Assembly: GCA_030019105.1 (NCBI GenBank)
Contig: JASEGY010000055.1
Span: forward strand, 1-12,827
DNA length: 12,827 nt
From: a bacterium
Lineage (GTDB): Bacteria > UBA9089 > JASEGY01
Direction: 5' to 3'
Each line of letters begins with the position of its first letter. Position 1 is the first letter of the stretch. Under the pieces are notes generated by a model. That model ran no database searches and was not told the origin of the DNA. It was given only the letters and a program-made list of their open reading frames with translations. The translations under genes and the position numbers were made by a program. Positions 8,301 through 12,827 of the stretch are shown here, piece by piece.

Positions 8301-11300
8301 ATCTTACGCCCGGCCTTCCGGCCAGGGTTAATTTCGGGATTCAATGTGGCCGGGTAGAGGTAATAGATGTGCCAATGAGATTAAACATCGAGCAGAAAAC
8401 TGAACCGGAACCGGTCATAGTTACCGGAAATGTCAAAACTATGCAGGCAGAGATAAATGGCCGGGAGGTTGGTTTCCCGCTGGCCGATATCAGGCTCAAA
8501 CCGGAATTTGAAGACAAAGTTATGATTAAGGGCAGCGACTTAACCGAAAGACCCATCTTCAGGCTCCAGGCATCGGGAGTGGAAGATATTAAAAAGTGGT
8601 CGATTATTATTACTGATTCCGGAGGAGAGACATTCTGGAGCGTGCGTGGAGAGGGAGATATCCCCTCCGAAATCCTTTGGGATGGAAAAAATGAAGCCGG
8701 AGCTCCGGTCAGCCCCGGTGAAATGTACTCTTATCAGCTGCGTCTCGAGGAATCCGATGGGGATATGGCTATCTCTCCTGTCAGGGACCTGGGGGTGGGC
8801 ATAGACCTGCTTATCTCCATTATCCTGCGCGGCGCCCTCTTTGATACGGATAAGTCTTTCTTGCGACCGGAGGCAAAGGAGAACCTGACAGAAGTGGCTA
8901 AAGTCCTCAGAAAATATCCGGATGAACCTGTAGTTATTGAAGGACATTGTGACTGGCGGGCCTCTGATGAATACAACCTGGGTCTCTCTGACCGCCGGGC
9001 AAATTCAGTTAAGAATTATCTGGTTGAAGTACAGGGCATTCCGGAAGAAAGACTGACCCCGATTGGATACGGTGAATCACGGCCGGTCGCCACTAATTCA
9101 ACCGAAGAAGGGATGCAGCTTAACCGCCGGGTGGAGATAAAAAGTGCAGGACAGGAAAAAGTAGAAGCCCCGGTTATTCCACCTCGAGAGTATACCCCGA
9201 AAGTATTGCTGAACAGAATAGCTATCCCCTTTTCTGAAGAGTATGACTTCTCTCATACCTGTTTGCCTCATCAGATCAAAAAAAATAAGATTGAGTTGGA
9301 TATGACCGGTCTGGACGGGAAAAGGTCAGTTGTTACTAAGGATATCCCCTCGATTAAGATTGCTTTTTCAGCCAAAAGAGAGATGCTCCTTACCGGCGAG
9401 GAACTGAGCTTAATTAAAGATCGGATAACGGTCATACTCAAGGGGGTTACTGAACCGGATAACCAGGTATTTATCAATGAGGAACAGGTTGAGGTAAGCC
9501 CTGATGGGATATTTGAACATAGCCTTGCCCTGGGGATAGGCATAACTACTTATCGGATCGTGGCTAAGAATCCGGCCGGATATGCCCGGGCCGTTACTGA
9601 AACCATATCTATCTTAGCTTCAGGAGATGTGCATTACGAAACCGACCGGCCAAGATTGACAGTTCTGCTTCCTCCTGAGGAAGTAGTAGTTTGCCAGGAG
9701 AGGCTGCCCATCAAAGGGGAGGCTTCTCCCCCCGGGACTTCGGTTCGAATAAACGGGCAGGTCATCAAGACAACTCCCGATGGCGATTTTAACACTGAGA
9801 TAAAATTAAAGGAAGGCATAAATCCTCTCCTGATCGAGGTTATCGGTAAGGATGGATCGGTAGAGAAGTTGGAAAGGGCCGTCAGGGTCGATACCGATTA
9901 TATCTTCTTAGCAGCTATGGCTGATGGACTCATCGGACAGATCAAGACATCCGGGAATATTGATCCCCTGTCACCTGATGATAAATATGACGGCGACCTC
10001 TACGCTGAAGGCCGGCTGGCCTACTATCTGAAAGGGAAGGTAAAAGGCAAATATCTTGTTACCTCCTCCTTAGATACTGACCGGAAGGATGAGAAACGAC
10101 TCCTGACCAATCTTGACCCTGACAAGTATTACCCCATTTATGGTGACAGCTCCAATTCCGTCTATGATTCAGACGTCCGGGAACAGTTTTACCTCAGGGT
10201 TGATAGAGATGAATCCTACCTCCTTTTTGGCAATTATGCCACGGGGCTTTCCGAAACGGAATTAGCCGGATATAACCGGACACTGTATGGCGGTAAGTTC
10301 AGCCATCAGTCTGTTTCTAAGACACGCTACGGGGACCCGGTAACAAAGGTCATCCTCTTTGGCGCTGAGGCTCATCAGAGGTCGGCTCATAATGAAATCG
10401 CGGCCAATGGAGGGTCTATCTACCATTTAAATCATCCAAATATCGTGGAAGGCTCTGAGCAGGTAAGGCTTGAAGTCAGGGATAAGGATACGGGACGGAT
10501 GCTGGCTAAAGAGGGTCTGGAACGGAATGCTGGTTATACCGTTAAATATGAGGAGGGACGGATATATCTCAAACAACCCGTACCCAGCGTGGTTGATTCC
10601 GATACCTTGATTGAGCAGCACATCCTGCCCGGTCACTTAGTCTGGATCGTGATTGATTATGAGTATGAAGTGGATGATTTCCAAAAAGGTACGGCCGGTG
10701 GTCGAATAAGCCGGCAGTTGGGTGATCATATTGCCCTGGGGGCCACGTATGTCAATGAAGACCGGGACAAGGAGAACTATGAATTAACCGGATTCGATCT
10801 TAATCTCCAGGCCGGGGAGAAAACAGCCCTTTCGGCTGAATGGGGAGAAAGCAAGCAGGAAGATACTGAGAATTACATTAGTGATGACGGGGGGTTGAGT
10901 TTTAATAAAGTAACGATTGGGGGCGCTAAAGGCCAGGCCATCAAGGTTGGTTTCCAGGCCGAAGTGGCCGAGTGGTTTGAAGAGAGAGGTGATTGGCTGC
11001 GGCTTGGGGCTTATTACAAAAAGCTGGAGGCCGGGTTTTCGGCTAATGGAACCATCCAGGAACAAGGTTCGGAAAAGATTGGCGGAGAGATCATTACCCA
11101 TTTGAATGAACATAATACGATTACTCTCAGACATACCCTGACTAAACTGTTAGATGATGGCGGAACAATCGCCCTGGGAAGCCTGCGCGGCAAAGAAGAG
11201 CAGATAAGCAGCCTGAACATAGAACAAAGATTAGATAGCCTTGACCTGGCGGCGGCCTATCAACATACCGCCGTTAATGACCCTCATGATACCGAACAGG

Positions 11301-12496
11301 AAAAGATAGACAGCCTGGCGGCCGGAGTAGGCTGGCAAATATCCGATCGACTCAAGGCCTCACTTAAGTACCAGCATATCCTGGAAGGGAAAGAAAACCA
11401 TCAGACTACAGCCGGGCTTCTGGCCAAACTGAGCGAGAAATTAACGGCGCGTCTTCAGGGAACAGTGGGCAGTCAGGGCAATAGCGCCCTGGTTGGGTTA
11501 GCGGCTAAGCTCTCAGAGCAAGTAACAGCGAATCTGCTGCATACTATCTCCGGGCAGAAACAAACAACTATGATGGAGACGACCAATAAATTAAGTGAAT
11601 CAAGCGAGGTTTACGCCAGGTATCAATTAACCAGTGCCGTGAGCGGAAAGACCAATCAGGCCTTGCTTGGTTTAAATAACCGCTGGAAATTAGCCGAAGG
11701 GGTTATGGCCAACCTGAATTATGAGCGAAGCAAGATTAACGTAAATAATGGTGATGACAGTTCTAAAGACGCTGTCTCCGTAGGGCTGGAATATCTGGCC
11801 TCAGATAAGGGCAAGGCCTCAACCAAATGGGAACTCATTCTGGATGAAAATTCCGGCCGTAAAAGGCGGCACTTCCGGACACTCAATGCGGCTAATATGA
11901 AACTATCAGATGATTTCTCTGCTATGGGAAAAATAAACTACGGCCGGACTGAAAACAGGACGACTAAGGTAGATGAAGCCCAATTCAGAGAATTGAGCGC
12001 CGGCCTGGCCTATCGGCCTCTTAAGCATGACCGGCTTAATCTCCTGGCTAAATATACTAATCTCTTGAACCTGCGGCCAGGGCGGCCAGGCAGCGGTTAC
12101 AAAAGCAGCGGCTACAAAAACGAAAGCAATATTGCCGCGGCTGAAGGGGCCTTTGACCTGAGCCAAAGGTTCCAGTTAGTAGAAAAGATAGCCGTCAGAT
12201 GGAGAGGAGAAGAGCGTAACGGAAGAGATTTAGGTTCAACCAGAACTGAACTGCTCATCAACCGGCTCAATTTTCACGTTACCTCTAAATGGGATGCGGA
12301 TGTGGAATATCGTATCCTGAGACAGAAGGAGGCCGATGAGCGCCGTGACGGCTTCCTCTTAGAGGCGAACAGGATGCTTGCCGGAAGCCTGAGAGCCGGG
12401 GTTGGCTACAACTTTACCGATTTTTCGGACAACCTTTACTCGAATAATAATTACACTACCTACGGTTGGTTCCTGAGGCTGCAGGGGAAATATTAG
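2291..12496 (+). CDS. Giant exported DUF11/OmpA/beta-barrel envelope protein
   Basis: This 3401-residue protein starts with a signal peptide (residues 1-26; Lys6-Arg7, hydrophobic core, cleavage after ASA). In order follow: six propeller-like blades (28-345, recurring NGN-LI and RVIEV strands); DUF11 (347-487); two 115-residue beta modules (488-716); seven DUF11 modules (starts at 717, 850, 992, 1134, 1265, 1413, 1551); SdrD_B/Cna_B-like domain (1697-1789, DYDGDKVEDPED); DUF11 (1790-1923); second SdrD_B-like domain (1924-2020); FlgD-type Ig (about 2088-2157, WDGKNEAG); OmpA-like peptidoglycan-binding domain (2173-2285); two Ig-like modules (2379-2442, 2453-2538); a conserved pre-barrel region with YNRTLYGGK at 2661; and a beta-barrel from about 2800 ending FLRLQGKY. 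The architecture belongs to the large 'OmpA family/DUF11' proteins seen in several diderm phyla, probably envelope-anchored stalks or adhesins. No stop or frameshift interrupts it. The ligand is unknown. Confidence 0.93.
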   Translation: MPTFSKRSFSSLLCVILVFLAQFASAQEKILNWQIAPPGEDVILWQYGGRGPGYGPNQLTYPHSATLLQNGNILIGETWNNRAIEVKGSDYPNFTAGSVVWDYSGIGYVYDTEELSNGNILIVAHTDEQGIGLGFAQGYYVAEVPLHGKVEDAVWQYGTPGVSGGGHNQLYRPTDADKLSNGNYLITDAGDGHRVIEVDQNRNIVWEYDQLVTPVDADYLPDRGTYLITDRGTMGTLDDNDRIIEVGKTDKAILREWKMVGGICLWDPMDADILDNGHMMICDRNNNRVIEIDIDPDNPSEVLSEVLWGYPTPLFNPYGARRLKNGYTLVTDASNHRVIIVGPQPQKEVDKPEAFSREILTYTIHYKNTGTTNAHDVTIEDKIPAKTIFVVGSVTANGGSVQYSNNNGVSWNYTPAGSTDPRVTHLRIIYSTISPQGTKSPAFQVKIDGSAASGEQITNLALITTGEIDIVVSSNEVKTTISGTLSQLRFTDAQYQDEDIYPYNDTIYLELADEDKAGAGGLQVTVSAPNTGDNETITLIETTTPGVFRGSLPNSLTQGVNDNDGTLKVNRGDPITAGYTDPQDAADVSTDNAAIASATPSTLRFMDDQYQQDKDVYPYDDTIYLELTDEDKAGAGSLQVTVSDPTTGDNETITVTETTTPGVFRGSLPNSLTQGGNDNDGTLKVNRGDPITAGYTDLQYPPDTATDTAAIASAAPDLTSSSKESSLEDANNDGYGNPGEEISYTITIRNTGGAPAENVIVTDPIPDYTTYLSGSISGRRGSETGLPDSLRWQIGAIPAGATVVLGFKVRINDPLPPGATEVSNYARLKEDDNPDTPIPPPPPVPLGEPDLSHSLKNVSWEDTNFDGQINPGEVLSYTITIHNKGNAPAENVVVIDTIPDYTTYIPGSITGTGWSEADLPNSLLRWQIGTIVAGDTVTLGFRVRISDSLPASVKQISNQAIVSGTNIPKEPTDDPRTPQPNDPTIEPPAWADLSSTFKTVSLEETDNDGFAEPGEVLAYTITIQNTGNAPANNVVVTDSIPGYTTYISGSITGIGGSETQLPDGLRWQVGTVTAGATVVLGFKVRINDPLPVSVSEVSNQGIVTGSNIPDEPTDDPNTPEPNDPTKKVVIKNPDLSGTTKTASLDKDLNGNGLVDPGETILYTITVKNTGGGEATGVVVTDTVPEYTAYVAGSIAGPGADDSNVSVMIWRIDTVAPNSERILTFNVRIADPFPEGISGVRNKAVVMSENTKPVEPDVPVEINKPDLSDTTKVVSNPGPMPGEIVTYTIVVRNTGDGTATETVFRDPVPGQTEYILGTLKLKGSLLTDASDFDAGDYNQTYPGGIFVRVGDLPPGDRAEISFDVKIGPHLAKDVIISNQGEVDSKETDPELTDSDGEDKNGDQSTDLRVGGGPNFSTTTKTVEDLDQDQEINPGDILEYEIIVRNTGNDTATKVVVTDPLPAQVTYLGPGSGLGPHEIQGSTLVWRFDEFGINQAEILTFQVKIKDEVETGTLISNQGLVTSKETVPELTDADGRDENGDQPTDVVVSGLPDLSGAVKEVRDVNGGLILPGDVLEYTIRIPNDGVADAVNVVFQDATPLLTTYMPGSATLNGNPVSDLPGSVSPLSTGLYIGLIPVGGQAVVTFRVQSGQGLAKGTPISNQGLITGKDIEELTDDDGDSTNGDNPTVVHIDGVVGLGVISGRVFIDYDGDKVEDPEDVGLPGTVVTAIDPAREVKVEKTDQDGNFTINYLEPTIYQVEFVKDGVLVGETSGIVIKPNELIWVILPVPYDGHLLVTKQTDKNEVMVGEYLTYTVRVTNHNYIEVGPINIEDQIPPGFKYLKGTTYLDDSLRDDPDISGNGRNLNFNLGMLPARSTTAVSYQLVVGAGVVVPGEYENAAWIKDETGEFTSDTASVVVEVVPDPTFDQSNIIGRVFCDNDGDGKWGSDDMGLEGVKVAIDNGWVFAITDITGKYHLKGIHPGTRVIKVDKATLPPGSVFITEESRFVDLTPGLPARVNFGIQCGRVEVIDVPMRLNIEQKTEPEPVIVTGNVKTMQAEINGREVGFPLADIRLKPEFEDKVMIKGSDLTERPIFRLQASGVEDIKKWSIIITDSGGETFWSVRGEGDIPSEILWDGKNEAGAPVSPGEMYSYQLRLEESDGDMAISPVRDLGVGIDLLISIILRGALFDTDKSFLRPEAKENLTEVAKVLRKYPDEPVVIEGHCDWRASDEYNLGLSDRRANSVKNYLVEVQGIPEERLTPIGYGESRPVATNSTEEGMQLNRRVEIKSAGQEKVEAPVIPPREYTPKVLLNRIAIPFSEEYDFSHTCLPHQIKKNKIELDMTGLDGKRSVVTKDIPSIKIAFSAKREMLLTGEELSLIKDRITVILKGVTEPDNQVFINEEQVEVSPDGIFEHSLALGIGITTYRIVAKNPAGYARAVTETISILASGDVHYETDRPRLTVLLPPEEVVVCQERLPIKGEASPPGTSVRINGQVIKTTPDGDFNTEIKLKEGINPLLIEVIGKDGSVEKLERAVRVDTDYIFLAAMADGLIGQIKTSGNIDPLSPDDKYDGDLYAEGRLAYYLKGKVKGKYLVTSSLDTDRKDEKRLLTNLDPDKYYPIYGDSSNSVYDSDVREQFYLRVDRDESYLLFGNYATGLSETELAGYNRTLYGGKFSHQSVSKTRYGDPVTKVILFGAEAHQRSAHNEIAANGGSIYHLNHPNIVEGSEQVRLEVRDKDTGRMLAKEGLERNAGYTVKYEEGRIYLKQPVPSVVDSDTLIEQHILPGHLVWIVIDYEYEVDDFQKGTAGGRISRQLGDHIALGATYVNEDRDKENYELTGFDLNLQAGEKTALSAEWGESKQEDTENYISDDGGLSFNKVTIGGAKGQAIKVGFQAEVAEWFEERGDWLRLGAYYKKLEAGFSANGTIQEQGSEKIGGEIITHLNEHNTITLRHTLTKLLDDGGTIALGSLRGKEEQISSLNIEQRLDSLDLAAAYQHTAVNDPHDTEQEKIDSLAAGVGWQISDRLKASLKYQHILEGKENHQTTAGLLAKLSEKLTARLQGTVGSQGNSALVGLAAKLSEQVTANLLHTISGQKQTTMMETTNKLSESSEVYARYQLTSAVSGKTNQALLGLNNRWKLAEGVMANLNYERSKINVNNGDDSSKDAVSVGLEYLASDKGKASTKWELILDENSGRKRRHFRTLNAANMKLSDDFSAMGKINYGRTENRTTKVDEAQFRELSAGLAYRPLKHDRLNLLAKYTNLLNLRPGRPGSGYKSSGYKNESNIAAAEGAFDLSQRFQLVEKIAVRWRGEERNGRDLGSTRTELLINRLNFHVTSKWDADVEYRILRQKEADERRDGFLLEANRMLAGSLRAGVGYNFTDFSDNLYSNNNYTTYGWFLRLQGKY
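2372..3328 (+). other. N-terminal six-bladed propeller-like region
   Basis: Residues 28-346 contain six repeats of the form WxY, then a polar loop, then LxNGNxLIxD, then NRVIEVD. Examples are LQNGNILIGE, LSNGNILIVA, LSNGNYLITD, LDNGHMMICD and LKNGYTLVTD. The pattern resembles NHL/PQQ-type and arylsulfotransferase-like propellers. I see no catalytic His arrangement that would support an enzyme, so a binding or recognition head is the likelier role. The exact propeller family cannot be settled by eye. Confidence 0.7.
3752..4438 (+). repeat. Two tandem 115-residue beta modules
   Basis: Unit 1 starts at 3752 (residue 488, LRFTDAQYQ) and unit 2 at 4097 (residue 603, LRFMDDQYQQ). Both contain YPY.DTIYLEL, DEDKAGAG.LQVTVS, TGDNETIT, TTPGVFRGSLPNSLTQG and NDNDGTLKVNRGDPITAGYTD. 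In a 50-codon aligned stretch (3884-4033 against 4232-4381) 18 codons differ and 15 of these are synonymous. The domain looks like an acidic Ig-like fold common beside DUF11 modules; its function is unknown. Confidence 0.9.
4439..7378 (+). repeat. Array of seven consecutive DUF11 modules
   Basis: Modules begin at 4439, 4838, 5264, 5690, 6083, 6527 and 6941 and are 131-148 residues long. Each opens with D/N-L/F-S..K, then usually an Asp-rich loop ending PGE or PGD, then YTI.(I/V).N.G, then V..D..P..T.Y, and later a SNQG-like strand. This is the DUF11/TIGR01451 'conserved repeat' pattern. The first three share TTY..GSI.G and LRWQ.G and are the most alike, suggesting later duplication than the last four. 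The array likely forms a rigid stalk. Confidence 0.9.
7379..8349 (+). other. SdrD_B / DUF11 / SdrD_B block
   Basis: Two SdrD_B/Cna_B-like beta sandwiches (residues 1697-1789, opening GRVFIDYDGDKVEDPED, and 1924-2020, opening GRVFCDNDGDGKWGSDD) flank one DUF11 module (1790-1923). The opening loops have the D-x-D-G-D spacing of calcium-binding loops. The second sandwich has Cys near its start (VFCDND) and near its end (GIQCGR), which could form a disulphide in the oxidising envelope. Confidence 0.75.
8807..9145 (+). other. OmpA-like peptidoglycan-binding domain
   Basis: Residues 2173-2285 match the OmpA C-terminal fold: LRGALFDTDKSFLRPEA, then VIEGHCDWRASDEYNLGLS, RRANSVKNYL, GYGESRP and NRRVEI. 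Asp2221 of GHCD and Arg2236 of the LSDRRA motif stand where known OmpA domains contact diaminopimelate, so peptidoglycan binding should be intact. Cys2220 replaces the common Thr of GHTD. A FlgD-type Ig domain (about 8552-8761, with WDGKNEAG) precedes it directly. Confidence 0.92.
9425..9907 (+). other. Two Ig-like modules after the OmpA domain
   Basis: Module 1 (from residue 2379) reads GVTEPDNQVFINEEQV, then DGIFEHSLALGIG, then IVAKNPAGYA. Module 2 (from 2453) reads GEASPPGTSVRINGQVI, then DGDFNTEIKLKEGIN, then VIGKDGS. This G.(T/S).PG..V.ING...DG.F....L..G.N pattern is that of glucodextranase-B/Big-type Ig sandwiches. They probably act as a spacer between the peptidoglycan anchor and the barrel. 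Confidence 0.75.
10700..12493 (+). other. C-terminal outer-membrane beta-barrel region
   Basis: From about residue 2800 to the end the sequence alternates polar and hydrophobic residues in short strands split by turns rich in Gly, Asp and Asn, without hydrophobic helices, as expected for a transmembrane beta-barrel. It ends GYNFTDFSDNLY, a turn of Asn residues, then GWFLRLQGKY, a plausible beta-signal for the BAM complex with a terminal Tyr. A conserved soluble part (residues 2567-2797, with GDSSNSVYD, GNYATGL, YNRTLYGGK and SEQVRLEVRD) precedes it. No TonB box or plug domain is visible. Confidence 0.75.
11312..11734 (+). repeat. Internal hairpin repeats in the barrel
   Basis: Residues 3008-3148 contain about five units of 27-32 residues: AAGVGWQISDRLKASL, AGLLAKLSEKLTARL, VGLAAKLSEQVTANL, TNKLSESSEVYARY and LGLNNRWKLAEGVMANL. 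Each looks like a two-strand hairpin and each is followed by a polar turn such as GKENHQ or GQKQ. The pattern fits barrel growth by duplication of beta-hairpins. Confidence 0.7.
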
Positions 12497-12532
12497 GATT
12501 TCGGATTTCGGATTGTGGATTGCGGATTGCGG
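12496..12532. repeat. ggatttc/ggattgc heptamer tract on the stop codon of gene 2
   Basis: Five consecutive heptamers can be read from the last base of the TAG stop: ggatttc, ggatttc, ggattgt, ggattgc, ggattgc, followed by gg. Two further units (ggatttt, ggattgg) appear at 12639-12652, after the hairpin element, and gattgcgga closes the window at 12819-12827. Confidence 0.85.
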
Positions 12533-12638
12533 GCATGGTTCAAATCAGGGTGACATTCTAACCTTCCCGAAAGCTTCAAGCTTTCGGGAAGGTCACTCCC
12601 AAAGTGTTACCCTAAGCCAACTCTTTTTGAACCATGCC
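12532..12638. repeat. 107-bp nested inverted-repeat element
   Basis: Three stems nest. The outer is a perfect 13 bp (ggcatggttcaaa 12532-12544 with tttgaaccatgcc 12626-12638). The middle is 8 bp with one G-U pair (agggtgac 12547-12554 with gttaccct 12606-12613). The inner is a perfect 16-bp repeat with 1-nt spacer (accttcccgaaagctt 12561-12576, 12578-12593). It follows the giant gene by 35 nt and could act as a transcription barrier, but no U tract follows the inner stem directly; ctcttttt occurs only at 12621-12628. A small MITE-like element or a structured RNA are alternatives. Confidence 0.75.
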
Positions 12639-12652
12639 GGATTTTGGATTGG

Positions 12653-12723
12653 CAGACAGTCCATAGAGTCCACAGAAGGTAGCTCGCAGGCACAAGCTAT
12701 TGACCGTGACCGTGGACTGTCTG
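12653..12723. repeat. 71-bp inverted-repeat structure
   Basis: The arm cagacagtcca (12653-12663) is matched perfectly by tggactgtctg (12713-12723), an 11-bp stem. Inside, tagct and agcta (about 12680-12699) can form a second 5-bp stem with a 10-nt loop. The unit starts right where the second heptamer stretch ends. It does not fold as a tRNA and I do not recognise its family. Confidence 0.6.
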
Positions 12724-12827
12724 GGGGTTGCAGCGAATTCCGTCAGATAGGGGTGACTGTGCAGCTACAGCTATATACTATTACCCCGCAACATTTGCGT
12801 TGTCCGCGAGAATGTTACGATTGCGGA

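Larger units (their letters stand above)
12497..12827. other. Gene-free 3' region
   Basis: I see no supportable coding region in these 331 bp. The stretch holds the heptamer tract, the two inverted-repeat structures and, from 12724 on, sequence with only weak hairpins (for example cgcaa-cat-ttgcg at 12787-12799). Confidence 0.7.

Noticed and set aside
8540..8947. Minus-strand open frame of 135 codons opposite the OmpA/FlgD region
   Set aside because: It lies wholly opposite a clearly coding, conserved domain region, shows no recognisable domain and no ribosome binding site; a coding shadow. The same holds for the minus-strand frames at 2363-2731, 7172-7510 and 10784-11134.
10700..12496. TonB-dependent receptor
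   Set aside because: There is no TonB box or plug domain, and the upstream OmpA and Ig modules fit the OmpA/DUF11 barrel proteins instead.
87..12496. Two-gene operon linking the radical SAM enzyme to the giant protein
   Set aside because: A 437-bp spacer with several hairpin repeats separates them, and no functional link is apparent; same orientation alone is not enough.
12561..12593. Classical Rho-independent terminator for the giant gene
   Set aside because: The stem is strong but is followed by cactccc rather than a U tract; a barrier role remains possible, so it is listed as a repeat.
12653..12723. tRNA or other known small RNA
   Set aside because: The length is near 71 nt but there is no CCA end, no TψC-like GTTCGA segment and no cloverleaf arms; only one long stem is evident.

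Overview
The window holds two plus-strand protein genes and repeat-rich spacers. Gene 1 (87-1853) encodes a cobalamin-binding radical SAM enzyme of the DUF4070 type. Gene 2 (2291-12496) takes up about 80% of the window and encodes one exported 3401-residue modular protein ending in an outer-membrane beta-barrel. A cleavable signal peptide, an OmpA-type peptidoglycan-binding domain and a C-terminal barrel point to a diderm (Gram-negative-type) bacterium. The B12 radical SAM enzyme and the dense intergenic repeats fit an environmental lineage. The sequence alone does not fix the phylum; some repeats look like those I associate with cyanobacteria and uncultivated candidate phyla, but the proteins are not diagnostic.

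Layout. 1-86: leader with the Shine-Dalgarno of gene 1. 87-1853: radical SAM gene, ended by three consecutive in-frame stops. 1857-2276: about 420 bp without a gene, holding a heptamer tract, two inverted GTAG-headed REP-like hairpins, a second heptamer-like tract and a perfect 17-bp inverted repeat just before the next ribosome binding site. 2291-12496: the giant gene. 12497-12827: 331 bp without a gene, with a heptamer tract that starts on the stop codon, a nested 107-bp hairpin element, a second inverted repeat, and the start of another possible heptamer unit at the window edge.

Order of the giant protein: signal peptide; six-bladed propeller-like region; one DUF11 module; two near-identical 115-residue beta modules; seven consecutive DUF11 modules; SdrD_B/Cna_B-like domain; another DUF11; a second SdrD_B-like domain; FlgD-type Ig domain; OmpA-like domain; two Ig-like 'TEPG...ING' modules; a conserved pre-barrel region; and a beta-barrel of about 600 residues with internal duplication. 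It reads as a long surface or envelope stalk anchored to both peptidoglycan and outer membrane.

The genes are on the same strand but 437 bp apart with structured repeats between them, so I do not infer one operon or a shared pathway. I see no defence, mobile-gene or biosynthetic cluster. The most unusual item is the giant protein, especially the peptidoglycan-binding domain placed between a very long N-terminal stalk and a C-terminal barrel. Next are the layered intergenic repeats, including a hairpin element that seems to sit inside a heptamer array.
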